DNA of 5,485 bases from Moraxellaceae bacterium (GCA_030146505.1 JASLCO010000200.1:1-5485); one strand, 5' to 3'; shown: positions 1-5,485, counted from the stretch's first letter. Notes: generated from the letters alone by a model not told the origin. Translations and numbers: made by a program.

Positions 1-60
1 CACAATGCCCGCCGCGATCAGAACCGTCACCCACCAGTAGTGCCGGAACAGTTCAATCAC
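1..60 (-). CDS. Probable membrane protein, N-terminal fragment (runs off left edge)
   Basis: This is the first 20 codons of an open frame beginning with GTG 3 nt after the guaB stop codon and continuing past the left end of the window. The visible product begins MIELFRHYWWVTVLIAAGIV: a short polar start with one Arg, then aromatic and aliphatic residues typical of a first transmembrane helix with its N-terminus in the cytoplasm. An in-frame TGA (the guaB stop) directly upstream limits the start to this GTG or something further downstream, and no ATG occurs in the visible part. No good Shine-Dalgarno is seen, so translation would probably rely on coupling to guaB. The family is not recognisable from 20 residues. 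It does not look like the start of guaA, the usual gene after guaB, because GMP synthetase is soluble. The frame could be fortuitous. Confidence 0.45.
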   Translation of the reverse strand, partial: MIELFRHYWWVTVLIAAGIV

Positions 61-63
61 GAC

Positions 64-1530
64 TCAACCCACGCGGTAGTTGGGCGCTTCCTTCGTGATC
101 GTCACATCATGCACATGCGATTCCTTCATGCCGGCCGAAGTGATCTTCACGAACTTGGGACGCGAACGCATGGTTTCGATATCGGCCGAGCCGGTATAGC
201 CCATGGAGGAACGCAGGCCACCCACCAGCTGATGCACGATGCCACTCATGGGGCCCTTGTAGGGCACGCGACCTTCGATACCTTCCGGCACCAGTTTTTC
301 CACACCGGCGGCGGCATCCTGGAAATAACGGTCAGCGGAACCGGTATTGCCACCCATGGCGCCCAGCGAGCCCATGCCGCGATAAGCCTTGTAATAACGG
401 CCCTGGAACAATTCGACTTCGCCCGGGGCTTCTTCAGTACCAGCGAGTAGCGAACCCACCATGATGACGCTGGCACCGGCGGCAATCGCCTTGGCGATAT
501 CACCGGAGAAACGTATGCCGCCGTCGGCAATCAGGGGAATCTGGTTATTGAGGGCACGCGCCACATTGTCGATGGCAGAAATCTGCGGCACACCAATACC
601 GGCCACGATACGCGTGGTGCAAATCGAACCCGGGCCGATACCGACTTTCACGGCATCCGCACCAGCATCCAGCAGCGCAAGCGCGGCATCGCCGGTGGCG
701 ATATTGCCACCTATGACCTGCATATTCGGATACTGCTTCTTGATCCAGCGCACGCGCTCGATCACACCGCGGCTGTGGCCGTGGGCGGTGTCCACCACCA
801 GCACATCCACACCGGCTTCGATCAAGGCTTCGGCACGCGCCTCGGTTTCAGGACCAGTACCCACGGCAGCGCCTACGCGCAGACTGCCCTGTCCGTCTTT
901 AACAGCCTTGGGATAAAGCTCGGCCTTGCGGAAGTCGTTGACGGTGATGAGGCCCTTGAGCTGGTAGTTGTCATCCACCACCAGCACTTTCTCGATGCGG
1001 TGTTGATGCAGCAATTCCTTGATGCGCTCGTGGCTCTCGCCTTCTTTCACGGTCACGAGGCTCTGCTTGGGCGTCATGATGGCGGAGACAGGCTGGTCCA
1101 GCTTGGTTTCAAAACGTAGGTCGCGGCTGGTGACGATGCCGACCAGATCATTGCCCACCACCACCGGCACACCGGAAATGCGGTTGGCACGTGTCAGCTC
1201 AAGCAGCGCGCCCACAGTGGTATCAGGACCCACAGTGATGGGGTCTTTCACCATGCCGGCTTCGTATTTCTTCACGCGGCGCACTTCGGCGGCCTGGGCG
1301 GCGATATCCATGTTCTTGTGCAGGATGCCGATGCCACCTTCCTGCGCAATCGCAATCGCCATGCGCGCTTCGGTCACGGTGTCCATCGCAGCAGACATCA
1401 GCGGAATGTTCAGGGCAATACCGCGCGTGAGGCGGGTTTTCAGGCTCACATCCTTGGGCAGGACTTCGGAATAGTCCGGCAGCAGGAGGACATCATCAAA
1501 CGTGAGTGCTTCCTGAACGATATCAAGCAT
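64..1530 (-). CDS. guaB: Inosine-5'-monophosphate dehydrogenase
   Basis: This cytosolic enzyme oxidises IMP to XMP with NAD+, the first committed step of GMP synthesis. The product is 488 aa, the same length as E. coli GuaB. The TIM-barrel catalytic domain is split by a pair of CBS domains at about residues 93-205, which in this family bind purine nucleotides and modulate assembly and activity. Visible motifs are DTAHGH (247-252), the active-site loop GPGSICTTR with catalytic Cys304, the IMP-binding region ADGGIR (335-340) and YRGMGS (383-388), and the mobile-flap catalytic pair Arg401-Tyr402 in ADRYFQ. Nothing is missing. The ATG start is supported by a good Shine-Dalgarno (GAAGGGTGA) 4 nt upstream and by the conserved N-terminal block EALTFDDVLL. 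It is preceded by its own likely promoter. The next gene downstream starts 3 nt after the stop; guaA is not visible within this window. Confidence 0.98.
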   Translation of the reverse strand: MLDIVQEALTFDDVLLLPDYSEVLPKDVSLKTRLTRGIALNIPLMSAAMDTVTEARMAIAIAQEGGIGILHKNMDIAAQAAEVRRVKKYEAGMVKDPITVGPDTTVGALLELTRANRISGVPVVVGNDLVGIVTSRDLRFETKLDQPVSAIMTPKQSLVTVKEGESHERIKELLHQHRIEKVLVVDDNYQLKGLITVNDFRKAELYPKAVKDGQGSLRVGAAVGTGPETEARAEALIEAGVDVLVVDTAHGHSRGVIERVRWIKKQYPNMQVIGGNIATGDAALALLDAGADAVKVGIGPGSICTTRIVAGIGVPQISAIDNVARALNNQIPLIADGGIRFSGDIAKAIAAGASVIMVGSLLAGTEEAPGEVELFQGRYYKAYRGMGSLGAMGGNTGSADRYFQDAAAGVEKLVPEGIEGRVPYKGPMSGIVHQLVGGLRSSMGYTGSADIETMRSRPKFVKITSAGMKESHVHDVTITKEAPNYRVG

Positions 1531-1617
1531 GAGATCACCCTTCAGACGGGACAGGGGGCGGCAAAGGCCCCGGCTCAGGCCAGCCAGAACGGCCGGACTG
1601 AAAAAAGGAAGGGCGCG

Positions 1618-1646
1618 ATTATAGAGGAAAGGCCGGGCGGGTTGAA
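1618..1646 (-). promoter_or_regulatory. Predicted sigma-70 promoter of guaB
   Basis: On the minus strand a perfect TATAAT -10 element lies at 1623-1618, 88 bases upstream of the guaB ATG. At a 17-bp spacing the -35 position reads TTCAAC (1646-1641), which matches TTGACA at only three bases. The -10 is followed by CGCGCCC, a GC-rich discriminator. Such discriminators are characteristic of promoters repressed by ppGpp/DksA during starvation, and E. coli guaB is known to be under stringent and growth-rate control. Initiation would be near 1611, giving a leader of about 80 nt. The weak -35 and the lack of a purine at the expected start point are the main doubts. Confidence 0.55.
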
Positions 1647-1650
1647 CCCG
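1638..1650. repeat. Short inverted repeat at the guaB -35 position
   Basis: The sequence CGGGTTGAACCCG is a perfect 6-bp inverted repeat around one central base. It lies 10 bp beyond the stop codon of the 81-aa gene and covers the presumed -35 of guaB. It could be an operator half-site pair, or the stem of a weak transcript end for the upstream gene pair. No T-run follows it on the minus strand, so it is not a standard intrinsic terminator. It does not resemble a PurR box. It may be chance in GC-rich DNA. Confidence 0.35.
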
Positions 1651-1659
1651 GAAGACGGC

Positions 1660-1905
1660 TCAGGGCGCGGCGTCGGCGCTTTGCTGCTCCAGGGATTGTG
1701 CAGCTTGGCTGGCCTGGCCCTGGATACGGGACAGCGTGGACGCCTGGGCCGCCGCCTGTGACTCCACCTGCGCGGCAGCGGCCTCCGCCTTGGCCGTGGC
1801 CTCGCGGTAACTGGCAGCCTCGGCGGGCGCCTTGTTGCCGCCCAGCTGGGTCATGACGAGCCAGGCCACGATGACCAGGGTAATGAGGAGGGAAAGCATG
1901 CGCAT
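1660..1905 (-). CDS. Small alanine-rich single-pass membrane protein
   Basis: The 81-aa product is of unrecognised family. Residues 4-20 (LSLLITLVIVAWLVMTQ) form one hydrophobic helix preceded by Arg2 and followed by Lys25, which predicts a signal anchor with the C-terminal part in the periplasm. Residues 26-80 are rich in Ala, Gln, Glu and Ser (22 Ala in the whole protein), low in Gly/Pro, and look like a single helix or coiled coil. There is no cysteine, so it is not a lipoprotein. The start could be Met1 or Met3; neither has a strong ribosome binding site, and Met1 is chosen because it adds the positive charge before the helix. It begins 15 nt after the DUF4124 gene on the same strand, so the two are probably co-transcribed. 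No enzymatic motif is visible. A coding role is supported by the regular membrane-plus-helix design and the gene-like spacing, not by homology. Confidence 0.7.
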   Translation of the reverse strand: MRMLSLLITLVIVAWLVMTQLGGNKAPAEAASYREATAKAEAAAAQVESQAAAQASTLSRIQGQASQAAQSLEQQSADAAP

Positions 1906-1920
1906 GGCGGCTTACTCGCG

Positions 1921-2361
1921 TCAGGGGTTGACGATCTGGGTCTGGGGAAAGCGGTCCATGGCACGCAGGGATTTCCTGGGCTGGCCATTTTCGCTGCTGC
2001 CGGCGGAACCGGCATTTTCCTTGGTCTGCGCCACCGCCGTGCCATGACCTCCTGCCGGCTGGCCATACTGGTTCAGGGACTGTATGCGGCCCTGGTCGAT
2101 GACGGTGGCTTCGCTGCCTGCGGAGGCCTGCTGGTCGTAATGCACCACGCCCTTGTCATCCACCCAGCGGTAGACCGTGTCCTTGCGGGGCGCCGGAGCA
2201 GCCTCCGGCAAAGGTTGCGGTGCCTGCTCCCGGTCAGAAGCGGAAAAAGGCAGGGTGGTTTTTGACTTGTCGAACTGCTGCTTCAGCGGTTCACGGTAAT
2301 ACCAGCCACCGGCCGCCACCGCAGCAATGACCACCAAGGGCAGGACTGTTTCACGCATCAT
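1921..2361 (-). CDS. Membrane-anchored DUF4124 domain protein
   Basis: The 146-aa product has an N-terminal hydrophobic segment (residues 5-19, TVLPLVVIAAVAAGG) that acts as a signal anchor or uncleaved signal, followed by a polar, Pro-rich linker (about 35-60). Next comes a compact block with the DUF4124 signature, VYRWVDDKGVVHYDQQ (63-78). The tail to 146 is low-complexity, rich in Gly, Ser, Gln and Asn, and probably disordered. DUF4124 proteins are common in the proteobacterial envelope and have no established biochemical role. The open frame extends upstream to about 2955, but that part lies antisense to xseA and lacks family features. The Met-Met pair at 2361/2358 fits the hydrophobic start, with GGGA 5 nt ahead as a weak Shine-Dalgarno. 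It reads divergently from xseA and in the same direction as the 81-aa gene and guaB. Confidence 0.88.
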   Translation of the reverse strand: MMRETVLPLVVIAAVAAGGWYYREPLKQQFDKSKTTLPFSASDREQAPQPLPEAAPAPRKDTVYRWVDDKGVVHYDQQASAGSEATVIDQGRIQSLNQYGQPAGGHGTAVAQTKENAGSAGSSENGQPRKSLRAMDRFPQTQIVNP

Positions 2362-2488
2362 GGGATTCCCGTCACAAGCATGTGCGCCTGAATACCACAG
2401 AAGCGGGGCGGCCGCCCGCAACATCGTCACAGGCGGACAATGGACAGGACTGCTGGCCAGCCTGCAGCAAGGCCCGTCCTCCAAACAC

Positions 2489-2506
2489 ACCGGGGAAATA
2501 CCCGGT
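2489..2506. repeat. Inverted repeat overlapping the xseA promoter
   Basis: ACCGGG and CCCGGT form a perfect 6-bp inverted repeat around the 6-nt centre GAAATA. The right arm ends on the first base of the predicted xseA -10 element, so the repeat fills most of the -35/-10 spacer. Its 18-bp span and position fit a possible repressor site. It should not be in the xseA transcript, so a terminator role on the plus strand is unlikely. Six-base arms can arise by chance, and no known operator is recognised. Confidence 0.35.
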
Positions 2507-2511
2507 AGAAT
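2506..2511 (+). promoter_or_regulatory. Predicted -10 element of xseA
   Basis: TAGAAT matches the sigma-70 -10 consensus at five of six positions and is followed by GCGCGC, as is common in high-GC proteobacterial promoters. Initiation near 2518 would give a leader of about 20 nt before the xseA ATG. The -35 position has only poor matches (CAAACA with an 18-bp spacer), so the call rests on the -10 and its placement. Confidence 0.4.
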
Positions 2512-2538
2512 GCGCGCACGATACCGGCGACCACGGCA

Positions 2539-3888
2539 ATGACTGCAAAGCGCAACATCCTCACCGTCAGCCTGCTCAACGAGCAGGTTCGTGACCTGCT
2601 GGAAAACAGCTTTCCCAATCTCTGGGTGGAAGGCGAAATTTCCAACCTGGCCCAGCCTTCGTCCGGCCATCTTTATTTCACGCTCAAGGATGCCGGAGCA
2701 CAGATCCGCGCCGCCATGTTCCGCGGCAACAACCGCTTCCTGGGTTTCACGCCGAAAAACGGCCAGCAGGTGCTGGTAAAGGCCAGGCTCAGCCTGTATG
2801 CACCGCGTGGCGACTACCAGCTCATCGTCGAGCAGATGGAGGAAGCCGGCCTTGGTGCCCTGCGTCGGGCCTATGACGAATTGCGCCTGCGTCTGCAAGC
2901 CGAAGGGCTTTTTGCCGCCGAGCGCAAACGTGAACTGCCCGGGCATGTACGCCACCTGGCCGTTATCACCTCACCGACAGGTGCTGCCGTGCGCGACATC
3001 ATTTCCGTGCTGGGCCGCCGTTTTCCCGGCCTGCCGGTGACCGTGATTCCCGTTCCCGTGCAGGGCAAGGAAGCCGCACCCGCCATCGTGCGCGCGCTGG
3101 CGCTAGCGAACCGGCAGGAGGATTTCGATGTCATCCTGATCGCCCGTGGCGGCGGTTCGCTGGAAGATCTCTGGGCCTTCAATGAGGAAATCGTGGCGCG
3201 CGCCATTGCCGGCAGCCGCCTGCCCGTCGTCAGCGGTATCGGCCATGAAACCGATTTCACCATTGCCGATTTCGTGGCCGACGCGCGCGCGCCCACACCA
3301 TCCGCCGCTGCCGAATTGCTGAGCCAGGACGGCGAAGAACTGCTGGCCAGCTTCGAGGGTTTTGAAATCCTGCTTACCCGTGCCCTGCGCAAGCAAATGG
3401 CCCTGCTGGTACAACAGCTCACACATCTGCGCGCGCGGCTGCGCCATCCCGGCCAGCGCCTGCAGGAACTGATGCAGAGGCTGGACGGACTGGAACTGCG
3501 TCTGCAACGCGCGCAGCAGCAGGAATTGCGCAACCACCGTGCGCACCTGGAAAACCTGCTGGCACGTCTGCGTGGCCAGCACCCGGCACAACACCTGCCA
3601 GCCCTGCAGCAGCAGGCGCGCAGCCTTGCGCAACGGCTCGCGCGAGCCATCAGCCTGCGCCTGCGCGAAGAAAAAACCACACTGCAGCATCTGGCCGAAC
3701 GCGCCCAGCTGGCCAGCCCGCTGGCCATACTCGCGCGCGGTTACGCCATTGTGGAAAGCGAAGGCCGCGTCTTGCGTTCGGTCAGCGAGGCCCGTGTCGG
3801 CAGCAGCTTGCAAACGCGCCTGGCCGACGGTCATGTCAGCGCCACCATCACCGCCATCATCCCCCTGCACACCGAGGAGAAATACTGA
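2539..3888 (+). CDS. xseA: Exodeoxyribonuclease VII large subunit
   Basis: This is the catalytic subunit of exonuclease VII, which works with several copies of XseB to degrade single-stranded DNA from both ends into oligonucleotides, in DNA repair and recombination. The product is 449 aa, close to the E. coli protein. An N-terminal OB-fold (about 5-100) includes LWVEGEISNLAQPSSGHLYF. The nuclease core follows: SPTGAAVRDI with Asp153, RGGGSLEDLWAFNEE (203-217), and GIGHETDFTIADFVADARAPTPSAAAE with His236 and Asp239, in line with residues known to be needed in the E. coli enzyme. Residues about 262-390 form the long Arg/Gln/Leu-rich coiled coil that binds XseB, and the conserved LASPLAILARGYAIV element (391-405) closes the protein. 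The start has almost no Shine-Dalgarno. The stop codon overlaps the next start (TGATG). xseB is not in the window, as is usual in proteobacteria. Confidence 0.97.
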   Translation: MTAKRNILTVSLLNEQVRDLLENSFPNLWVEGEISNLAQPSSGHLYFTLKDAGAQIRAAMFRGNNRFLGFTPKNGQQVLVKARLSLYAPRGDYQLIVEQMEEAGLGALRRAYDELRLRLQAEGLFAAERKRELPGHVRHLAVITSPTGAAVRDIISVLGRRFPGLPVTVIPVPVQGKEAAPAIVRALALANRQEDFDVILIARGGGSLEDLWAFNEEIVARAIAGSRLPVVSGIGHETDFTIADFVADARAPTPSAAAELLSQDGEELLASFEGFEILLTRALRKQMALLVQQLTHLRARLRHPGQRLQELMQRLDGLELRLQRAQQQELRNHRAHLENLLARLRGQHPAQHLPALQQQARSLAQRLARAISLRLREEKTTLQHLAERAQLASPLAILARGYAIVESEGRVLRSVSEARVGSSLQTRLADGHVSATITAIIPLHTEEKY

Positions 3889-4736
3889 TGCGCTGGACCA
3901 TTCCGCTCTGGACCGGCCTGCTCTGGACCGGCCTTTGCTGCAGCACCACGCTTGCCGCTCCGCAGGAGGCCCGCGTACCGGGCGGCATTGCCATCCTGCC
4001 GCTGCCCGCATCCCTGCCGACCGATGTCCGTGCCAGCTATGACGGCCATCCACTGCTGCTGGAAAAAAATGCCGACGGCTCACGCCAGCTCATCGTCGGC
4101 ATACCCCTGGCAGCGGCCCTGGGGCCGGCCAGCGTGCGGATAGAGGCCGGCCAGAAAACCCAGACTCTTGAATTCACCATCAGCGAAAAAAAATACGAAG
4201 AGCAGCACATCACCCTGCCGCCCAACGACAAGCATGTGAATCCCGGCGCGGCCGAACTGGCGCGTTATGCACGCGAGGCAAAAGAGCAGCAGGCCGTCTA
4301 CAGGACATTTTCCGAAAACGGTCCTGCGGACAGCAGCTGGCCCAGCTTCATCATGCCGACCAGGGGCGAAGCCAATCCCAGCTTCGGCAAGAAGCGCTTT
4401 TTCAATGGCGAGGCGCGGGCGCCGCATCTGGGCATGGACATTCCTGCCCCGCAAGGACAAGCCGCCATGGCGCCTGCTGCCGGCAAGGTCGTGCAGACGG
4501 GCGACTATTTCTTCAACGGCCGCACCGTGATGATCGACCACGGCCAGGGTCTCGTTTCCATGCTCTGCCATCTCAGCGAAATCAAGGTGAAGGCAGGGGA
4601 TGTCGTGAAACAGGGCGATGTCATCGGCCTGGTCGGCAGCACCGGCCGCGCCACCGGCCCGCACCTGCACTGGACAGTGAGCCTCAACGACGCACGCATA
4701 GACCCGCAACTGGTGCTTCCCCCCCGGCAACCATGA
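3888..4736 (+). CDS. Secreted M23 (LytM-type) zinc metallopeptidase
   Basis: This 282-aa product is predicted to cut peptide cross-links of peptidoglycan in the periplasm. Residues 1-23 are a signal peptide (hydrophobic stretch, then STTLA before APQ). Residues about 29-105 (GGIAILPLP..., LIVGIPLAAALG) resemble the N-terminal domain that precedes M23 in gammaproteobacterial homologues, followed by a charged helical linker (105-145). The M23 domain spans about 153-276 with a complete active site: HLGMD (His180 and Asp184 bind zinc), His228 in CHLSEIKV, and HLH (His259 catalytic, His261 zinc). It should therefore be active, unlike the degenerate LytM regulators such as EnvC. The start is backed by GAGGAG 8 nt upstream. 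It overlaps xseA by 1 nt and the transferase gene by 4 nt, so translation is probably coupled. A seven-C run (4719-4725) sits in its last codons. The physiological substrate cannot be told from sequence. Confidence 0.93.
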   Translation: MRWTIPLWTGLLWTGLCCSTTLAAPQEARVPGGIAILPLPASLPTDVRASYDGHPLLLEKNADGSRQLIVGIPLAAALGPASVRIEAGQKTQTLEFTISEKKYEEQHITLPPNDKHVNPGAAELARYAREAKEQQAVYRTFSENGPADSSWPSFIMPTRGEANPSFGKKRFFNGEARAPHLGMDIPAPQGQAAMAPAAGKVVQTGDYFFNGRTVMIDHGQGLVSMLCHLSEIKVKAGDVVKQGDVIGLVGSTGRATGPHLHWTVSLNDARIDPQLVLPPRQP

Positions 4737-5401
4737 CCACGGCACATATCACCTGGCTGCAGGACGACGGCAGTGCGCTGGATGCCACCCTGCTGCCCAC
4801 CCCGGAACAGGCGGAAATGCAGCAGCTGGCCAGCACGGCGCGGCAACGCCGTTTTTTCCTGTCGCGCCTCATGCTGCGACGCTTGCTGGCAACACACCTG
4901 CCGCCCGGGCAATTGCACTTCAGTCGTGCCGACAGTGGCCGGCTGCTGCTGGCAGGGGATACAGGCTGGCATATCAGCCTCAGTCATGCCGCCAGCGGCA
5001 TCGCTGTCATTGTCAGCCAGTCACCCTGCGGCATAGACATCGAGCCTCCCCGCCCGGCGGCCATAGAAAAAGTGGCCGCCCGCTATTTTTCCGAAGCGGA
5101 AAAGTCCGCACTGCAAGCGGCAGCACCTGCTGAACGCCTGACACTTTTTTTCCGTTTGTGGACTTTGAAAGAAGCCAGCGTGAAAGCCCTGGGAGAAGGC
5201 CTGGCCGGCAATATGAGCCGCCTCGCCTTTGATGTCAGCCAGCCACAGCCCACTTCGTGCACAGGCTCACCGCCACTGCAACTCTGGCAGCATTACAGCG
5301 CACCACACTGGCTGGCCGCCGCCGTTCACGGGACTGACGCCGTGCAATGGCAAGTTCAGCAAAGCAATGTTGCAAAGCTGTTGAACCAGGCTGCTGGCTG
5401 A
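4733..5401 (+). CDS. 4'-phosphopantetheinyl transferase superfamily protein
   Basis: The enzyme transfers the phosphopantetheine arm of coenzyme A to a serine of acyl- or peptidyl-carrier proteins, converting them to the active holo form in the cytosol. The 222-aa length and two-lobed layout fit the Sfp/AcpT-like class rather than the about 120-aa AcpS. An N-terminal lobe carries RQRRFFLSRLMLRRLLA (37-53), whose basic residues fit CoA binding, and ISLSHA (81-86). The magnesium motif is GIDIE (100-104, Asp102 and Glu104), and the second signature is LWTLKEASVKALGEGL (142-157, with Trp143, Lys146, Glu147, Lys151). All key residues are present. Translation starts at an ATG within the ATGA overlap with the M23 gene and has no strong ribosome site of its own, so coupling is likely. 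No carrier protein, PKS, NRPS or fatty-acid gene is in the window, so the substrate is unknown. Whether it corresponds to AcpT, EntD or a stand-alone Sfp type cannot be settled here. Confidence 0.93.
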   Translation: MTTAHITWLQDDGSALDATLLPTPEQAEMQQLASTARQRRFFLSRLMLRRLLATHLPPGQLHFSRADSGRLLLAGDTGWHISLSHAASGIAVIVSQSPCGIDIEPPRPAAIEKVAARYFSEAEKSALQAAAPAERLTLFFRLWTLKEASVKALGEGLAGNMSRLAFDVSQPQPTSCTGSPPLQLWQHYSAPHWLAAAVHGTDAVQWQVQQSNVAKLLNQAAG

Positions 5402-5412
5402 AAAAGCCAGCA
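5392..5412 (+). terminator. Hairpin over the transferase stop codon, possible weak transcript end
   Basis: TGCTGGCT and AGCCAGCA form a perfect 8-bp stem with a GAAAA loop; the TGA stop codon of the transferase gene lies across the stem-loop junction. The stem is stable, but the next bases (CATTGAAGG) contain no T-run, so it is not a classic intrinsic terminator. It could stabilise the 3' end of the mRNA or mark a Rho-dependent end of the three-gene transcript. Confidence 0.4.
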
Positions 5413-5458
5413 CATTGAAGGGCGGCGCCCATATGACAGTGAATTTGCCAACACTGTA

Positions 5459-5485
5459 TGGATACCGGCCTTCGCCGGTATGACG
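5459..5485. repeat. Dispersed palindromic repeat unit (dRS3/REP-like), at window edge
   Basis: ATACCGGC-CTTC-GCCGGTAT is a perfect 8-bp inverted repeat (5462-5481) framed by TGG on the left and GACG on the right. This layout, TGGAT-CC-GGC-CTTCGCC-GG-ATGACG, is very like the short elements scattered in many copies between genes of beta- and gammaproteobacteria, such as the neisserial dRS3 family. The element touches the window end, so it may extend further or be the first of several. It follows an otherwise gene-free stretch after the transferase gene. Confidence 0.6.

Noticed and set aside
1531..1600. Possible attenuator or riboswitch in the guaB leader
   Set aside because: Only short GC stems (GGCT/AGCC and GGGGC/GCCCC) are visible, with no terminator T-run after them and no recognised riboswitch core.
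40..1761. Several plus-strand frames of 114-151 aa opposite guaB and its leader
   Set aside because: They are antisense to a fully conserved IMP dehydrogenase and have no ribosome sites or recognisable motifs.
2362..2955. Upstream extension of the DUF4124 frame into the xseA region, giving a 344-aa protein
   Set aside because: The extra residues are antisense to the conserved start of xseA, show no family features, and would place the hydrophobic anchor in the middle of the protein. The Met-Met start at 2361 fits the anchor and spacing.
3281..3294. Alternating CG run (GCGCGCGCGC) inside xseA, possible Z-DNA
   Set aside because: It encodes the conserved ADARAP stretch next to the active site and is explained by codon choice in GC-rich DNA.
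2871..4083. Two long minus-strand open frames (about 285 and 326 aa) opposite xseA and the M23 gene
   Set aside because: They are high-GC shadow frames with compositions dominated by Arg, Ser, Cys, Gln and Ala and no domains; the plus-strand genes here are clearly conserved families.
5419..5432. GGGCGGCGCCC short palindrome after the transferase gene
   Set aside because: The stem is only 4-5 bp with no T-run or known site; expected by chance at this GC content.

Overview
The window (5,485 bp, high GC) looks like ordinary chromosomal DNA from a gammaproteobacterium, or possibly a related betaproteobacterium. The main clues are a full-length GuaB-type IMP dehydrogenase and an exonuclease VII large subunit (XseA) on divergent strands of one locus, as in E. 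coli and pseudomonads. XseA is followed by an M23 peptidase whose N-terminal region resembles a family seen in Pseudomonas relatives. Species cannot be named from this sequence alone.

Minus-strand half (about 1-2361), read right to left: a 146-aa membrane-anchored DUF4124 protein, an 81-aa alanine-rich single-pass membrane protein, guaB, and the first 20 codons of a probable membrane protein that runs off the left edge. A consensus TATAAT with a GC-rich discriminator lies 88 bases upstream of the guaB start, so guaB probably has its own growth-rate-sensitive promoter. The two small envelope genes are 15 bp apart and probably form a pair.

The 177-bp divergent spacer (2362-2538) holds a likely xseA -10 element (TAGAAT) overlapped by a short perfect inverted repeat.

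Plus-strand half (2539-5401) is a tightly packed three-gene set: xseA, a secreted M23 metallopeptidase and a 4'-phosphopantetheinyl transferase. The first two overlap by 1 nt (TGATG) and the last two by 4 nt (ATGA), which suggests one transcript with coupled translation. The three functions (DNA repair, cell-wall cleavage, carrier-protein activation) are not obviously related.

The right end (5402-5485) has no gene. It contains a hairpin over the transferase stop codon and, at the very edge, an imperfectly bounded palindromic unit that resembles dispersed dRS3/REP-like repeats. I see no mobile-element genes, tRNA, rRNA or CRISPR, and no clear sign of an undescribed multi-gene system. The least explained items are the two small envelope proteins and the partial membrane ORF after guaB.
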